Of a stretch of 64,000 bases of DNA, positions 50,364 through 59,817 are shown piece by piece (the stretch's first letter is position 1; every line of letters starts with the position of its first letter). This stretch comes from Achromobacter xylosoxidans A8 (GTDB lineage: Bacteria; Pseudomonadota; Gammaproteobacteria; Burkholderiales; Burkholderiaceae_B). The stretch spans positions 6,944,001 to 7,008,000 of the forward strand of contig NC_014640.1 of the NCBI RefSeq assembly GCF_000165835.1. The letters run 5' to 3'. Made by a program: the position numbers and the translations under genes. The notes under the pieces were generated by a model that saw only the letters and a program-made list of their open reading frames with translations, made no database searches and was not told the DNA's origin.

Positions 50364-51950
50364 ATGGCATCTCGGTTTTCGCGTGTCTTGGCCTGCGGCT
50401 CAGCCGCGGTGATATTGGCCTTCGGCACATTCAGTTCGGCTATGGCCCGCGATCTGGTGATCGCCCTGAAGACCGAGCCGTCCTCGATGGATCCGCAGTA
50501 TCACGCGCTCACGCCCAATACGCAGATCTCCCAGACCATTTTCGATACCCTGGTTGCCACCGACGCGCAGCTCAAACCGCAGCCCGCGCTGGCCGAGTCC
50601 TGGACCGTGGACGGCAAGGTGTGGACCTTCAAACTGCGTCCCAATGTGAAGTTCTCCGACGGCACGCCGTTCACCGCGGAAGACGTGGTCTTTACTTATG
50701 CGCGTGTGCCCAAGGTGCCCAACAGCCCTTCGCCCTTCACGCTGTATCTGGGCTCGGTCGAGAAGACCGAAGCGGTCGATGCCAGCACCGTGCGCATCAC
50801 CACCAAGGACGTGGCGCCGAACCTGCTGGTGAACCTGGCGCAATTGCCCATCATGTCGAAGAAGGCGGCGTCCGGCCCGGCCGCGGAAGGCAAGACGACC
50901 ACCGAACTCAATAGCGGCGACGGCCTGATCGGCACCGGTCCCTACAAGTTCGTGTCGTGGAAGCGTGGCGCTGAATTCGTGCTGGCGCGCAACGACAATT
51001 ATTGGGGCAAGAAGCCCGAATGGGATCGGGTGGTCTACCGCCCCATCAGCAACGCGGCGGCGCGCGTGGCCGCGCTGCTTGCCGGCGACGTCGACATGAT
51101 CGAGGATCCTCCGACCGATGACCTGCCCAAGCTGAAGGGCGACAAGAAGCTATATGTGGAAGAAACTCCGTCGGTACGCGTTGTGTACCTGGCGCTGGAT
51201 CAGTTCGCCGAACCGTCGCCCGGCGTGCAAGGCACCGACAAGAACCCCATGAAGGACAAGCGCGTGCGCGAGGCGCTGTCATTGGCGATCAACCGCGATG
51301 CGCTGGTCGAGCGCGTGATGGGCGGCGTGGCGCTGCCCGCAGGCAATCTGCTGCCCTACCCCATGTTCGGTTCCAGCAAGGAACATTCCAAGGCGCCCAA
51401 GGCCGACGTGGAAAAGGCCAAGGCGCTGCTGAAGGAAGCGGGCTATCCCAATGGATTCTCCATCACGCTGGGTTCGCCGTCGGGCCGCTATGTCAACGAT
51501 TCGAAGGTGGCGCAGGCAATTGCGTCGATGTGGACCCGCATCGGCGTGAAGACCAGTGTGGATGCAATGGCGCCCCCGGTGTTCTTCAAGAACCGCGACA
51601 GCTATGCGTTCTCGGCCTATCTGGCGGGCTGGTCCGTGACCAGCGGCGAGATGTCCAACGCGCTGACGTCGTTGCTGGTGACGCGCAATCCGGAAGCGGG
51701 CCTGGGCACCACCAACCGCAGCCGCTATTCCAACCCCAATATGGACGCGCTGGTGAAGGAAGCCTCGTCCACCATGGACGACGCCAAGCGCGCGGACCTG
51801 TTGTCCAAGGCCAGCAACATCGCCATGGACGACTACGCCATGCTGCCGGTGCATTTTGAACTGTCGGTATGGGCGATGAAGAGCGACATCCGCTATCAGG
51901 GCCGTCCCGACCAGGTCACGCTCGCGCAGTTTGCAACGCTGAAGAAGTAA
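50364..51950 (+). CDS. ABC transporter substrate-binding protein, family 5 (peptide/nickel/opine type)
   Basis: Periplasmic receptor of 528 residues with a signal peptide ending FSSAMARD. Family-5 marks are LKTEPSSMDPQYHALTPN, LAESWTVDGKVWTFKLRPNVKFSDGTPFTAEDVVFT and IGTGPYKFVSW. It leads a five-gene Dpp/Opp-like operon that ends with an M20 amidohydrolase, so an acylated amino acid or short peptide is the likely ligand. The exact ligand is unknown. Confidence 0.93.
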   Translation: MASRFSRVLACGSAAVILAFGTFSSAMARDLVIALKTEPSSMDPQYHALTPNTQISQTIFDTLVATDAQLKPQPALAESWTVDGKVWTFKLRPNVKFSDGTPFTAEDVVFTYARVPKVPNSPSPFTLYLGSVEKTEAVDASTVRITTKDVAPNLLVNLAQLPIMSKKAASGPAAEGKTTTELNSGDGLIGTGPYKFVSWKRGAEFVLARNDNYWGKKPEWDRVVYRPISNAAARVAALLAGDVDMIEDPPTDDLPKLKGDKKLYVEETPSVRVVYLALDQFAEPSPGVQGTDKNPMKDKRVREALSLAINRDALVERVMGGVALPAGNLLPYPMFGSSKEHSKAPKADVEKAKALLKEAGYPNGFSITLGSPSGRYVNDSKVAQAIASMWTRIGVKTSVDAMAPPVFFKNRDSYAFSAYLAGWSVTSGEMSNALTSLLVTRNPEAGLGTTNRSRYSNPNMDALVKEASSTMDDAKRADLLSKASNIAMDDYAMLPVHFELSVWAMKSDIRYQGRPDQVTLAQFATLKK

Positions 51951-51957
51951 GGCGCTA

Positions 51958-52932
51958 GTGCTTGCAACAATCGTAAGAAGGCTGCTGCAGACCATCGTCG
52001 TCATGCTCGTCATGTCGGCGCTGGTCTTCGCCGGCATCTACATGGTGGGCGATCCGGTGTCGATGCTGGCGAGCCCCGAGGCCACCGAGGCGCAACGCGC
52101 CGCGGTGCGCGCATCGCTGGGCCTGGACCTGCCGCTCTGGCGGCAATACCTGATCTTCATGGGCCAGGCGGTGCGCGGCGATTTCGGCAATAGCTTCCTG
52201 ACGGGCGAACCGGCCATGAGGCTGATCCTGGAGCGCATGCCGGCCACCGTGGAGCTGGCCTGTGTGGCCATGCTGCTGTCGGTGCTGATCGGCGTGCCGC
52301 TGGGCATCCTGGCGGGCCTGAAGCCCAAGGCGGTCGGTTCGCGCGCCATCATGACAGGCTCGGTGCTGGGCTTTTCGCTGCCCAACTTCTGGGTCGGCCT
52401 GATGCTCATCATGGTGTTCGCGGTGATCCTGGGCTGGGTGCCGGCGGGCGGGCGCGGCCAGACCGTCAGCATCGGCTCGCTGCAGCTCAGCGTGTTGACC
52501 TTTGACGGCTGGCTGAGCTTGGCGCTGCCCGCGGCCACGATCGCAATCGCCAAGTGCGCAATGATCATCCGCGTGACGCGGGCGGCCACGCGCGAAGCCT
52601 TGCCCATGGACTACATCAAGTTCGCGCGCGCCAAGGGCTTGTCTGAAAAGCGCGTGTTGGGCGTGCATCTGCTCAAGAACATTCTGATCCCGGTGGTGAC
52701 GGTGGCAGGCCTTGAATTCGGCCAGGTGATGGCGTTCGCCGTCGTCACCGAGACCGTGTTTTCTTGGCCGGGCATGGGCAAGCTGCTGATCGATTCCATC
52801 ATCAATCTGGATCGTCCGGTGGTGGTCGCATACCTGCTCTTGATCGTGTTCTTCCTGGTCATGTTGAATCTGGTGGTGGACATCATCTACACGGTGCTGG
52901 ACCCCCGCGTACGCTTGGATAGCCGCCGATGA
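51958..52932 (+). CDS. ABC transporter permease (DppB-like)
   Basis: Inner-membrane permease of 324 residues starting at GTG 51958 (MLATIVRRLLQTIVVMLVMSALVF). It has six hydrophobic segments and the EAA-type loop DYIKFARAKGLSEKRVLGVHLLKN, which contacts the ATPases. It ends in an ATGA overlap with the next permease. Confidence 0.94.
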   Translation: MLATIVRRLLQTIVVMLVMSALVFAGIYMVGDPVSMLASPEATEAQRAAVRASLGLDLPLWRQYLIFMGQAVRGDFGNSFLTGEPAMRLILERMPATVELACVAMLLSVLIGVPLGILAGLKPKAVGSRAIMTGSVLGFSLPNFWVGLMLIMVFAVILGWVPAGGRGQTVSIGSLQLSVLTFDGWLSLALPAATIAIAKCAMIIRVTRAATREALPMDYIKFARAKGLSEKRVLGVHLLKNILIPVVTVAGLEFGQVMAFAVVTETVFSWPGMGKLLIDSIINLDRPVVVAYLLLIVFFLVMLNLVVDIIYTVLDPRVRLDSRR

Positions 52933-53849
52933 ACACACCCGCCACCGCCGCCGCGCCGCCGGTTCAGGCCAAGGAGCAAACACCCTGGCGCCGCTTCCTG
53001 TCGGATTTCTTCGCCAGCAAGCTGGCCACGCTGGGCCTGATCATGCTGGTCCTGATCGTGGGCGCGGCGCTGCTTGCGCCGTGGATCGCGCCGCAGAATC
53101 CCTATGACCTGGCGACGCTGGACATCATGGATTCCAAGCTCAAGCCGGGCAGCGAAAGCGGCGACGGCAGCATGCGCTATTGGTTGGGCACCGACGGCCT
53201 GGCGCGCGACTTGTTTTCGGCGATTCTGTACGGCATGCGCACCAGCCTGCTGGTGGCCAGCGTGTCGGTGCTGGCGGCCTTTGGCATCGGCGCCACGGTG
53301 GGTTTGGTGGCGGCCTATTTCGGCGGGCGCATCGATGCCTTGCTGATGCGGATTGTGGATATCCAGTTGTCGTTCCCCGCCATCCTGGTTGCACTGATGC
53401 TGCTGGCGATTCTGGGCAAGGGTGTGGATAAGGTGATCATCGCGCTGATCGTGGTGCAGTGGGCGTACTTCGCGCGCGCCGCGCGCGGCGCGGCGCTGGT
53501 CGAACGCGGCAAGGAATACGTGGAGGCGGCGCGCTGCATGTCGCTGTCCTGGGGGCGCGTGCTGTTCCGCCATGTGCTGCCGAACTGTATGCCGCCCTTG
53601 ATCGTGATCGCCACCATCGATCTGGCGCACGCTATCGCGCTCGAAGCCACGCTGTCATTCCTGGGCGTGGGCGTGCCGGTGACGGAGCCATCGCTGGGCA
53701 TGCTGATCTACAACGGTTTCGAGTACCTGCTGTCCGGCCAGTACTGGATCTCCTTCTTTCCCGGCATTGCTCTGGCGCTGGCCATCGTCGCCATCAACTT
53801 GGTGGGCGACCATTTGCGCGACGTGCTCAACCCGCGCCACGCGAACTGA
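52929..53849 (+). CDS. ABC transporter permease (DppC-like)
   Basis: Second permease half, 306 residues. The N-terminal cytoplasmic tail precedes six hydrophobic segments. The DppC signature LGTDGLARDLFSAILYGMRTSL and the EAA loop YVEAARCMSLSWGRVLFRHVLPN are clear. It is translationally coupled to the first permease and followed after 11 nt by the ATPase gene. Confidence 0.94.
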   Translation: MNTPATAAAPPVQAKEQTPWRRFLSDFFASKLATLGLIMLVLIVGAALLAPWIAPQNPYDLATLDIMDSKLKPGSESGDGSMRYWLGTDGLARDLFSAILYGMRTSLLVASVSVLAAFGIGATVGLVAAYFGGRIDALLMRIVDIQLSFPAILVALMLLAILGKGVDKVIIALIVVQWAYFARAARGAALVERGKEYVEAARCMSLSWGRVLFRHVLPNCMPPLIVIATIDLAHAIALEATLSFLGVGVPVTEPSLGMLIYNGFEYLLSGQYWISFFPGIALALAIVAINLVGDHLRDVLNPRHAN

Positions 53850-53860
53850 GGGCGGGTGCG

Positions 53861-54868
53861 ATGCAGACTCCTGTGGAAAAGTCCTTGTCGTCGCCCACGC
53901 CCATTCTTGAGGTGCATGGCCTGAAGACGCATTTCTTCACGCGCAACGGCGTGGTGAAGGCGGTGGATGGCGTGGACCTGACGCTGGCCGAAGGCGAGAT
54001 CCTGGGGCTGGTAGGCGAATCGGGATCGGGTAAGAGCATCACCGGCTTTTCGCTGATGGGGCTGCTGGATGAGCCGGGCCGCATTGTCGACGGCACCTTG
54101 CGGTTCAACGGCGAAGACCTGCGCAGCGCAACGCCCGCACGCTGGCGTGCGATCAGGGGCCAGGAGATCGCCATGATCTTCCAGGATCCCATGATGACCC
54201 TGAACCCGGTGCTGCGCGTCGATACGCAAATGATCGAGGCGGTGCAGGCGCATGGCAAGGTATCGCGCGAGCAGGCGCGCCAGCGCGCCGTGCAGACGCT
54301 GGCCATGGTGGGCATCCCTTCGCCCGAGGAACGGCTGCGCACCTATCCGCATCAGCTGTCCGGCGGCATGCGGCAGCGCGTGGCGATCGCGATCGCGCTG
54401 TTGAATTCGCCGCGCATGATCATCGCCGACGAGCCCACCACCGCGCTCGACGTGACCATACAAGGGCAGATCCTGTTCGAAGTGCAGAAGCTGTGCCGCG
54501 AGACCGGCACGGCGCTCATCTGGATCACGCATGACCTGGCGGTGGTGGCGGGCCTGGCGGATCGCGTCGCGGTCATGTATGCGGGCCGCGTGGTGGAAAC
54601 CGGCAGCACGCAGGCCGTCATCAGCCATCCCATGCATCCCTACACGCATGGCTTGATCGCTTCCATTCCCACGCCCGAATCGCGCGGCAAGCCGTTGGTT
54701 CCGATTCCGGGCATGACGCCGTCGCTGCTCAATCTGCCCCAGGGCTGTGCGTTCCGCGGGCGCTGTCCGCGCGCTACCGACGCCTGTCTGGTCGAACCGC
54801 AGCCGGTGGAAGTGCGCCCGGCGCAATGGGTGCGTTGCTGGCATGCCGGAGGACCAGACATCAAATGA
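53861..54868 (+). CDS. ABC transporter ATP-binding protein (DppD/OppD-like)
   Basis: 335 residues from ATG 53861 ([20 protein letters not shown]); the open frame runs back to 53459 inside the permease gene and is not native there. Walker A is GESGSGKS (52-59), the signature [16 protein letters not shown], and Walker [13 protein letters not shown]. The C-terminal peptide-transporter extension [15 protein letters not shown] carries clustered cysteines. It overlaps the next ATPase by four bases. Confidence 0.95.
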   Translation: MQTPVEKSLSSPTPILEVHGLKTHFFTRNGVVKAVDGVDLTLAEGEILGLVGESGSGKSITGFSLMGLLDEPGRIVDGTLRFNGEDLRSATPARWRAIRGQEIAMIFQDPMMTLNPVLRVDTQMIEAVQAHGKVSREQARQRAVQTLAMVGIPSPEERLRTYPHQLSGGMRQRVAIAIALLNSPRMIIADEPTTALDVTIQGQILFEVQKLCRETGTALIWITHDLAVVAGLADRVAVMYAGRVVETGSTQAVISHPMHPYTHGLIASIPTPESRGKPLVPIPGMTPSLLNLPQGCAFRGRCPRATDACLVEPQPVEVRPAQWVRCWHAGGPDIK

Positions 54869-55881
54869 GCGCAGCAGAACGCGAGTCCGCGGTTCCCATC
54901 CTGTCGCTGCGCGAGGTCGAGCTGCGTTTCGTGCAGCCGGTGGACCTGGCAGGCCGCATCGCCAACCTGTTGGGCGCCGGCTTGAAGACGCAGGTCGTGC
55001 ATGCGGTGGCCGGCGTCGACCTGGATGTGCGGCAAGGCGAAGTGATAGGCATCGTCGGCGAATCGGGCTGCGGCAAATCCACGCTGGGCCGCATCGTGTC
55101 CGGCATCCTGCCGCCGACCGCGGGCGAGGTCAGCTACAAGGGCAAGGCTGTGAAGGCCATGGCGGGCCCGGAGCGGCGCGCCTATGAGCTGGGCGTGCAG
55201 ATGATCTTCCAGGATCCCTATGCCTCGTTGAATCCACGCATGCGCGTGCGCGAGATCATCGGCGAGGCGCCCGTGGCGCACGGCCTGGTCCGCGCGCGCG
55301 ACAAGGCTGAATATGTGGCCGGGCTGATGCGCCAGGTCGGGCTGGATCCGGCTTTTGCACAGCGTTATCCCCATCAATTCTCCGGCGGCCAGAGGCAACG
55401 CGTAGGAATTGCGCGGGCCCTGGCGCTCAAGCCTTCGGTCATCGTCTGCGACGAGGCGGTCGCGGCGCTGGACGTTTCGATTCAGGCCCAGGTGCTTAAT
55501 CTGTTCGAACAGTTGCGCGCCGACCTGGACCTGACCTATCTTTTCATCAGCCACAACCTCAGCGTGGTCAGCCACATATCGGACCGCGTGGCCATCATGT
55601 ACCTGGGCCGCGTGGTGGAGCTGGCGCCTACCGACACGGTCTTCCGGCGCGCCAACCATCCGTACACGCAGGCCTTGCTGAAGGAACTGCCGACGCTGCA
55701 GCCGGGGCGGCGCACTTACCAGCCCATCAAGGGTGAACTGCCGTCGCCGCTGGATCCGCCGGCGGGCTGCGCGTTCCACCCCCGCTGCCCGCATGCCATG
55801 CCGCGCTGCAAGACGGAGCGGCCGCTGTTGCGGGAAGTTGCGCCGGGACAGTTCAGCGCCTGCCATCTGAACGATGCGTGA
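54865..55881 (+). CDS. ABC transporter ATP-binding protein (DppF/OppF-like)
   Basis: 338 residues from ATG 54865 ([20 protein letters not shown]). Walker A is GESGCGKS, the signature [17 protein letters not shown], and Walker [13 protein letters not shown] (the usual DEPVSALD reads DEAVAALD, with Pro replaced by Ala). The C-terminal extension contains [15 protein letters not shown]. An insert near residues 22-36 ([16 protein letters not shown]), before AVAGVDLDV, is longer than in most OppF proteins. Confidence 0.94.
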   Translation: MSAAERESAVPILSLREVELRFVQPVDLAGRIANLLGAGLKTQVVHAVAGVDLDVRQGEVIGIVGESGCGKSTLGRIVSGILPPTAGEVSYKGKAVKAMAGPERRAYELGVQMIFQDPYASLNPRMRVREIIGEAPVAHGLVRARDKAEYVAGLMRQVGLDPAFAQRYPHQFSGGQRQRVGIARALALKPSVIVCDEAVAALDVSIQAQVLNLFEQLRADLDLTYLFISHNLSVVSHISDRVAIMYLGRVVELAPTDTVFRRANHPYTQALLKELPTLQPGRRTYQPIKGELPSPLDPPAGCAFHPRCPHAMPRCKTERPLLREVAPGQFSACHLNDA

Positions 55882-55923
55882 AGCCAAATACCTGAACCCA
55901 ACTCTTACGCCTTATCCACAGCC

Positions 55924-57123
55924 ATGAAAACCATAGACGAAATCGAACGCGCCCACGGCGACCTCACCGCATTGCGACGGGATATCCACGCCCATCCTGA
56001 ACTCGCTTTCCAGGAAACGCGCACGTCGGCGCTGGTGGCGGAGCGTTTGCGCGGCTGGGGCCTGGAAGTCCACACCGGGCTGGGGAAAACCGGTGTGGTG
56101 GGCATATTGCGCGGCGGCAGCGGCAAGAAGACCATAGGCCTGCGTGCCGACATGGACGCGCTGCCCATGCCGGAACACAACCGCTTCGCGCACAAGTCCA
56201 CCATCAGCGGACGCATGCATGGCTGTGGCCATGACGGGCATACGACGATGTTGCTGGGGGCGGCGCAATACTTGTCGACCCATCGCGATTTCGACGGCAC
56301 GGTGGTGTTCATATTCCAGCCGGCCGAAGAAGGCGGCAACGCCGGCGCGCGCGCCATGATGCAGGACGGCCTGTTCGAGAAATTTCCCTGCGACGCGGTA
56401 TTCGGCATCCACAACATGCCCGGCATGCCGGTCAACCAGTTCGGGTTCCGCGCAGGACCGACCATGGCCTCCAGCAACCGCTGGGATATCGTCATCAAGG
56501 GCGTGGGTGGCCACGCGGCGCAGCCGCACGCATCGGTGGACCCCATCATCGTCGCGGCCGACATGGTGCACGCCCTGCAGACGGTGATCTCGCGCGGCAA
56601 GAATCCGCTGGATCAGGCCGTGCTGTCGATCACGCAGATCCACGCGGGCGACGCCTACAACGTGATTCCCGGCGAAGCCGTGCTGCGCGGCACCGTGCGC
56701 ACGTATTCGGTAGAGACCCTGGACAAGATCGAGGCCGACATGCGCCGCATCGCGACCACCTTGCCGCAGGTGTATGGCGGCACGGGCGAACTGGATTTCG
56801 TGCGCGCGTATCCGCCGCTGGTCAACTGGGAAAAGGAAACCGCCTTCGCCGCCCAGGTGGCCGAAGACGCCTTCGGCGCTGAAAATGTGCAGCGTGAAAT
56901 GCCGCCCTTCATGGGCGCGGAGGACTTCTCCTTCTTCCTGGAGGCGGTGCCGGGGACCTACCTGTTCCTGGGCAATGGCGACGGCGACCACCGCATGGAA
57001 ACCTATCACGGCATGGGTCCGTGCCAGCTGCACAATCCGAATTACGACTTCAACGACGCCCTGCTGCCGGTGGGCGCGACTTATTGGGTGAAACTGGTGC
57101 AGGCGTTTCTGCCGAAGTCCTGA
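55924..57123 (+). CDS. M20D-family amidohydrolase (hippurate hydrolase / N-acyl-amino-acid deacylase type)
   Basis: Metal-dependent hydrolase of 399 residues that cleaves N-acyl amino acids. Key elements are DIHAHPELAFQE, GLRADMDALPMPE, the metal-binding MHGCGHDGHTTMLLGAA, IFQPAEEGGNAGARAM, and the late His in METYHGMGP. It is the last gene of the ABC operon, 42 nt after the second ATPase, so it probably hydrolyses the imported compound. A perfect DnaA-box 9-mer lies just before its start (55912-55920). A strong terminator follows. Confidence 0.94.
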   Translation: MKTIDEIERAHGDLTALRRDIHAHPELAFQETRTSALVAERLRGWGLEVHTGLGKTGVVGILRGGSGKKTIGLRADMDALPMPEHNRFAHKSTISGRMHGCGHDGHTTMLLGAAQYLSTHRDFDGTVVFIFQPAEEGGNAGARAMMQDGLFEKFPCDAVFGIHNMPGMPVNQFGFRAGPTMASSNRWDIVIKGVGGHAAQPHASVDPIIVAADMVHALQTVISRGKNPLDQAVLSITQIHAGDAYNVIPGEAVLRGTVRTYSVETLDKIEADMRRIATTLPQVYGGTGELDFVRAYPPLVNWEKETAFAAQVAEDAFGAENVQREMPPFMGAEDFSFFLEAVPGTYLFLGNGDGDHRMETYHGMGPCQLHNPNYDFNDALLPVGATYWVKLVQAFLPKS

Positions 57124-57143
57124 CCCACGCAAGTCATTGATTT

Positions 57144-57178
57144 AAAAGGCGCAGACTTTCAAAGGTCTGCGCCTTTTT
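57144..57178 (+). terminator. Rho-independent terminator of the peptide-ABC/amidohydrolase operon
   Basis: AAAAGGCGCAGAC (57144-57156) pairs with GTCTGCGCCTTTT (57165-57177) around an 8-nt loop and continues into a T run. It begins 21 nt after the amidohydrolase stop. Confidence 0.92.
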
Positions 57179-57381
57179 CATGGCGTGGCCGAGTTGTGCA
57201 CAGCCTGTCCACTGGCTATTCACCGCCTATCCACCGGGATATCCCCCGGCAATCCACCGCTTTTCCCGAGCTTGCCACCAGGCTTATCCCAAGACTTATC
57301 CACAGGCTTCGCCGCGCGCTACACCGGCGAAATTCTCCCGTTCCAAGGGTAAATGCGTATGTCCGCGAGTCCGGCTCGGCC

Positions 57382-57411
57382 TTGACTCATTTGGGCGCGC
57401 CAGCCTATCAT
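57382..57411 (+). promoter_or_regulatory. sigma70 promoter of the Rid/FAH/Bug operon
   Basis: -35 TTGACT (57382-57387) and -10 TATCAT (57406-57411) with an 18-nt spacer. The predicted start of transcription at about 57418 coincides with an inverted repeat. Confidence 0.7.
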
Positions 57412-57417
57412 TGATAT

Positions 57418-57437
57418 AACTGTGAAATATCACTGTT
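57418..57437. promoter_or_regulatory. operator-like inverted repeat at the transcription start
   Basis: AACTGTGA and TCACTGTT flank AATA, so arms of eight bases match at seven positions. It begins seven bases after the -10 box, a typical repressor position. The GntR-family regulator at the end of this gene group is the likely ligand-responsive binder, by inference. Confidence 0.65.
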
Positions 57438-57480
57438 ATTTTAATTGGCCGTTCCCACCCTACCTTGAACAGGAAATCCC

Positions 57481-57876
57481 ATGGTCCACAAAGTACGCAT
57501 CACCAGCCCCCACGTCGCCGAAGCCGAACCCGGCCTGTGGTCCAACTGCCTGCGCGTGAAAGATTCGGTTTATCTGTCTGGGCTGACCGCCCGCGCCAAC
57601 GACGGCACGACGATCCAGGGCGCGGATGCCTATGAACAGGCCCAGGTCATCTTTGCAAAGATGAAGCATCTGCTGGAAGCCGCAGGCGGCCAGATCGACG
57701 ACATGGTGACGATGACGATCTTCCTGACCAACATGGCGGACAACCAGCAGGTGTGGAAGGCGCGCCGCGAATTCTTCAGCGGTGATTTCCCCGCCTGCGC
57801 ACTGGTGCAGGTATCCGCCCTGGCCAAGCCCGAGATCCTGGTGGAAATCCAGGGCCAGGCGCGTCTCGCGGACTGA
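57481..57876 (+). CDS. Rid family protein (YjgF/YER057c/UK114) with altered active-site arginine
   Basis: 131 residues of the chorismate-mutase-like Rid fold: VYLSGLTARAND, YEQAQVIFAKMKHLLEAAGG, DDMVTMTIFLTNM and the C-terminal VEIQGQARL. In canonical RidA enamine/imine deaminases an arginine (Arg105) follows Pro-Ala near the end. Here the position reads FPACALVQV, so Arg is replaced by Cys. It is therefore probably not a standard 2-aminoacrylate deaminase. It starts an operon with an FAH-family hydrolase five bases downstream. Confidence 0.88.
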   Translation: MVHKVRITSPHVAEAEPGLWSNCLRVKDSVYLSGLTARANDGTTIQGADAYEQAQVIFAKMKHLLEAAGGQIDDMVTMTIFLTNMADNQQVWKARREFFSGDFPACALVQVSALAKPEILVEIQGQARLAD

Positions 57877-57880
57877 CACC

Positions 57881-58732
57881 ATGAAAATTGTTCGCTATGC
57901 CAGCGAGTCCGGCCCGGTATTGGGCCGGCTGGATGGCCAGGCCATTACGCCCTTCCAGGGCGTGGCAGACGTACAGGCGCTGCTAAGCAATGTCGTGCAG
58001 GCCAGCGGCGCGGCGGTGCCGCTGGAGTCGGTGCGTCTGCTTGCGCCCATCATCCCGCAGCGCAATGTGTTCTGCGTGGGCTGGAACTATCTCAAGCACT
58101 ACGACGAAAGCAAAGGCAAGCGCGAAGGGCAGGAGGTCGAACTGCCTGAGCGCCCTACCTTCTTCAGCAAGCTGCCCACCACGGTCGTGGGGCCGCGCGA
58201 CAGCGTGCCGCTGCACGAGGCCTATACCGCCAAGCTGGACTGGGAGGTCGAGCTGGCCGTGGTGATCGGCAAGGAGGGACGCGATATCGCCGAAGCCGAT
58301 GCCCTCAGCCATGTGTTCGGCTATACGGTAGCCAATGACCTCAGCGCGCGCGATCTGCAACGCGCGCACGGCGCGCAATGGTTCAAGGGCAAGAGCCTGG
58401 ACGCGACCTGCCCGATGGGGCCGGTCCTGATCACCGTGGATGAAATCGGCGACCCGCAGAATCTCGCCCTGGGCTGCGAGGTCAATGGCGTGCGCATGCA
58501 GCATGGCCACACACGCAACCAGATCTTCAGCGTGGCGCGTGTGATCGCCGAGCTGTCGCAAGGACTCACTCTGCTGCCGGGCGACGTCATCCTGACCGGC
58601 ACGCCCGAGGGGATAGGCGCGGCTCGCCAACCCCCCGTGTTCCTGGCTGACGGCGACGTCGTGGAATGTTGGGTGGAAGGCATAGGCTCATTGCGCAACG
58701 TCGTGCGAGCGGGCCTGCGCTACGCGGAATAA
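57881..58732 (+). CDS. fumarylacetoacetate hydrolase family protein
   Basis: Mg-dependent C-C hydrolase/decarboxylase/isomerase family, 283 residues from ATG 57881; the open frame back to 57782 overlaps the Rid gene. The family core is present: VGWNYLKHYDES, PTFFSKLPTTVVGP, DWEVELAVVIGKEGRDI (metal-binding acidic residues), FGYTVANDLSARDLQ and LLPGDVILTGTPEGIG. It may act on a 2-oxo acid or acylpyruvate formed from the compound handled by the Rid protein. The substrate is unknown. Confidence 0.9.
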   Translation: MKIVRYASESGPVLGRLDGQAITPFQGVADVQALLSNVVQASGAAVPLESVRLLAPIIPQRNVFCVGWNYLKHYDESKGKREGQEVELPERPTFFSKLPTTVVGPRDSVPLHEAYTAKLDWEVELAVVIGKEGRDIAEADALSHVFGYTVANDLSARDLQRAHGAQWFKGKSLDATCPMGPVLITVDEIGDPQNLALGCEVNGVRMQHGHTRNQIFSVARVIAELSQGLTLLPGDVILTGTPEGIGAARQPPVFLADGDVVECWVEGIGSLRNVVRAGLRYAE

Positions 58733-58777
58733 GCCGACGAGCGTTCGGCACCGATGAAAAATCAAGGGGTAGATATC

Positions 58778-59734
58778 ATGAAGAAAACCGTACTGTTAGT
58801 CGCGCTGGGGCTGGCCAGCGTGAACGCCGCCGCCGACACTTTCCCGTCGCAGCCCATGACGTTGATCGTGCCGTACACCGCGGGCGGTTCCTCGGACGCG
58901 CTGGCGCGGGCGCTGGCCAAGGCCATTGCCAAGAACAACGGCGCCAACATCATTGTCGAAAACCGTCCTGGCGGCAGCACCGTGATAGGCGCGCAGACCT
59001 TGCTAGGCAAGCCCGCAGACGGCAACACCGTCCTGTTGATCGCGGCGAGCTTCGTCATCAATCCCTACTTGCTGAACCAGTTGCCCTATGACAGCGTGAA
59101 GGACTTCCAGCCGGTCACGCAGTTGGCGTCCAACCCGCATGTGCTGGTGGTCGGACCCAAGGTCCCGGCCGGCGATCTGAAGGCGTTTCTGGCGTGGGCC
59201 AAGGAACAGGGCGACAAGGCGACCTTCTCTTCGTTCGGCAATGGTTCATCGGGCCACCTGGGCTTCGAGATGCTGAAAAAGCAGGCCGGCCTGGGCATGA
59301 TGCACGTGCCATACAAGGGCGCGGCGCCGGCCACCATGGCGGTGCTGAGCGGCGAAGTGGATGCGACCCTGGGGGACGTGGGCGTGGTCGCGCCGCATAT
59401 CCAGGCGGGCAAGCTGCGCGCCCTCGCGGTGGCTGGAAGCGTACGCACGCCAGCGCTGCCCGATGTGCCGACCTTTGCCGAGGCCGGCTTGCAGGGTTTC
59501 GAATCGCAAACCTGGATGGGGCTGCTGACGCGTAGCGGCGTGCCCGCGGAACGGGTGCAGCGCCTGAACCAGATGTACTCGGCAGCGCTGCAGGACGCCG
59601 ACGTGCGCCAGATCCTGGCACAGCAGGGCATGGTGGCGGCGGCCTCCGCCCCGGACACGTTTGCGGCCTTCATGAAAGCGGAATCCGCCAAATATGGGCA
59701 GGCCATCAAGGATGGCAACGTGCGCATCGATTGA
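58778..59734 (+). CDS. Bug/TctC-family periplasmic substrate-binding protein
   Basis: 318 residues from ATG 58778 (MKKTVLLVALGLASVNAAADT), chosen because AGGGG lies about eight bases upstream and a signal peptide starts there; ATG 58754 is an alternative. It shows PMTLIVPYTAGGSSDALARAL, VENRPGGSTVIGAQ and a C-terminal FMKAESAKYGQAIKDGNV. It is in an operon with FAH and Rid genes and ahead of a GntR regulator; no TctAB genes are adjacent. Confidence 0.91.
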   Translation: MKKTVLLVALGLASVNAAADTFPSQPMTLIVPYTAGGSSDALARALAKAIAKNNGANIIVENRPGGSTVIGAQTLLGKPADGNTVLLIAASFVINPYLLNQLPYDSVKDFQPVTQLASNPHVLVVGPKVPAGDLKAFLAWAKEQGDKATFSSFGNGSSGHLGFEMLKKQAGLGMMHVPYKGAAPATMAVLSGEVDATLGDVGVVAPHIQAGKLRALAVAGSVRTPALPDVPTFAEAGLQGFESQTWMGLLTRSGVPAERVQRLNQMYSAALQDADVRQILAQQGMVAAASAPDTFAAFMKAESAKYGQAIKDGNVRID

Positions 59735-59763
59735 GGAAACGCTGGTCCGCCCGCACCGGTCGC

Positions 59764-59769
59764 TATAAT
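59764..59769 (+). promoter_or_regulatory. -10 element ahead of the GntR gene
   Basis: A perfect TATAAT with no good -35 at the right distance (TGGTCC at 59743-59748 is 15 bp away). It lies between the Bug gene stop and the regulator start, suggesting separate expression of the regulator. Confidence 0.5.
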
Positions 59770-59817
59770 CGCAGCGGTCTGCGCCGGTAGCGGCGCGTGG
59801 TCAGCAACCATCACCGC

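Larger units (their letters stand above)
57179..57480. other. 302-bp intergenic stretch with degenerate TATCCAC-like repeats
   Basis: No gene is evident. Between 57210 and 57310 there are several short look-alikes (CTATTCACCG, CTATCCACCG, CAATCCACCG, CTTATCCCA), and then a perfect TTATCCACA at 57296-57304. The right end holds the promoter and operator-like dyad of the Rid-family gene. Confidence 0.55.

Noticed and set aside
53459..53860. N-terminal extension of the first peptide-ABC ATPase
   Set aside because: It overlaps the upstream permease out of frame, and the native start MQTPVEK at 53861 fits the family.
54640..55887. 415-codon minus-strand frame
   Set aside because: Antisense to the second ATPase gene. 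Both ABC ATPase genes have clear sense motifs.
57210..57305. Possible tandem-repeat or CRISPR-like array of TATCCAC units
   Set aside because: The units are about 10 bp, degenerate and irregularly spaced, with no conserved repeats of 25 bp or more separated by spacers. There is no CRISPR or cas gene in the window.
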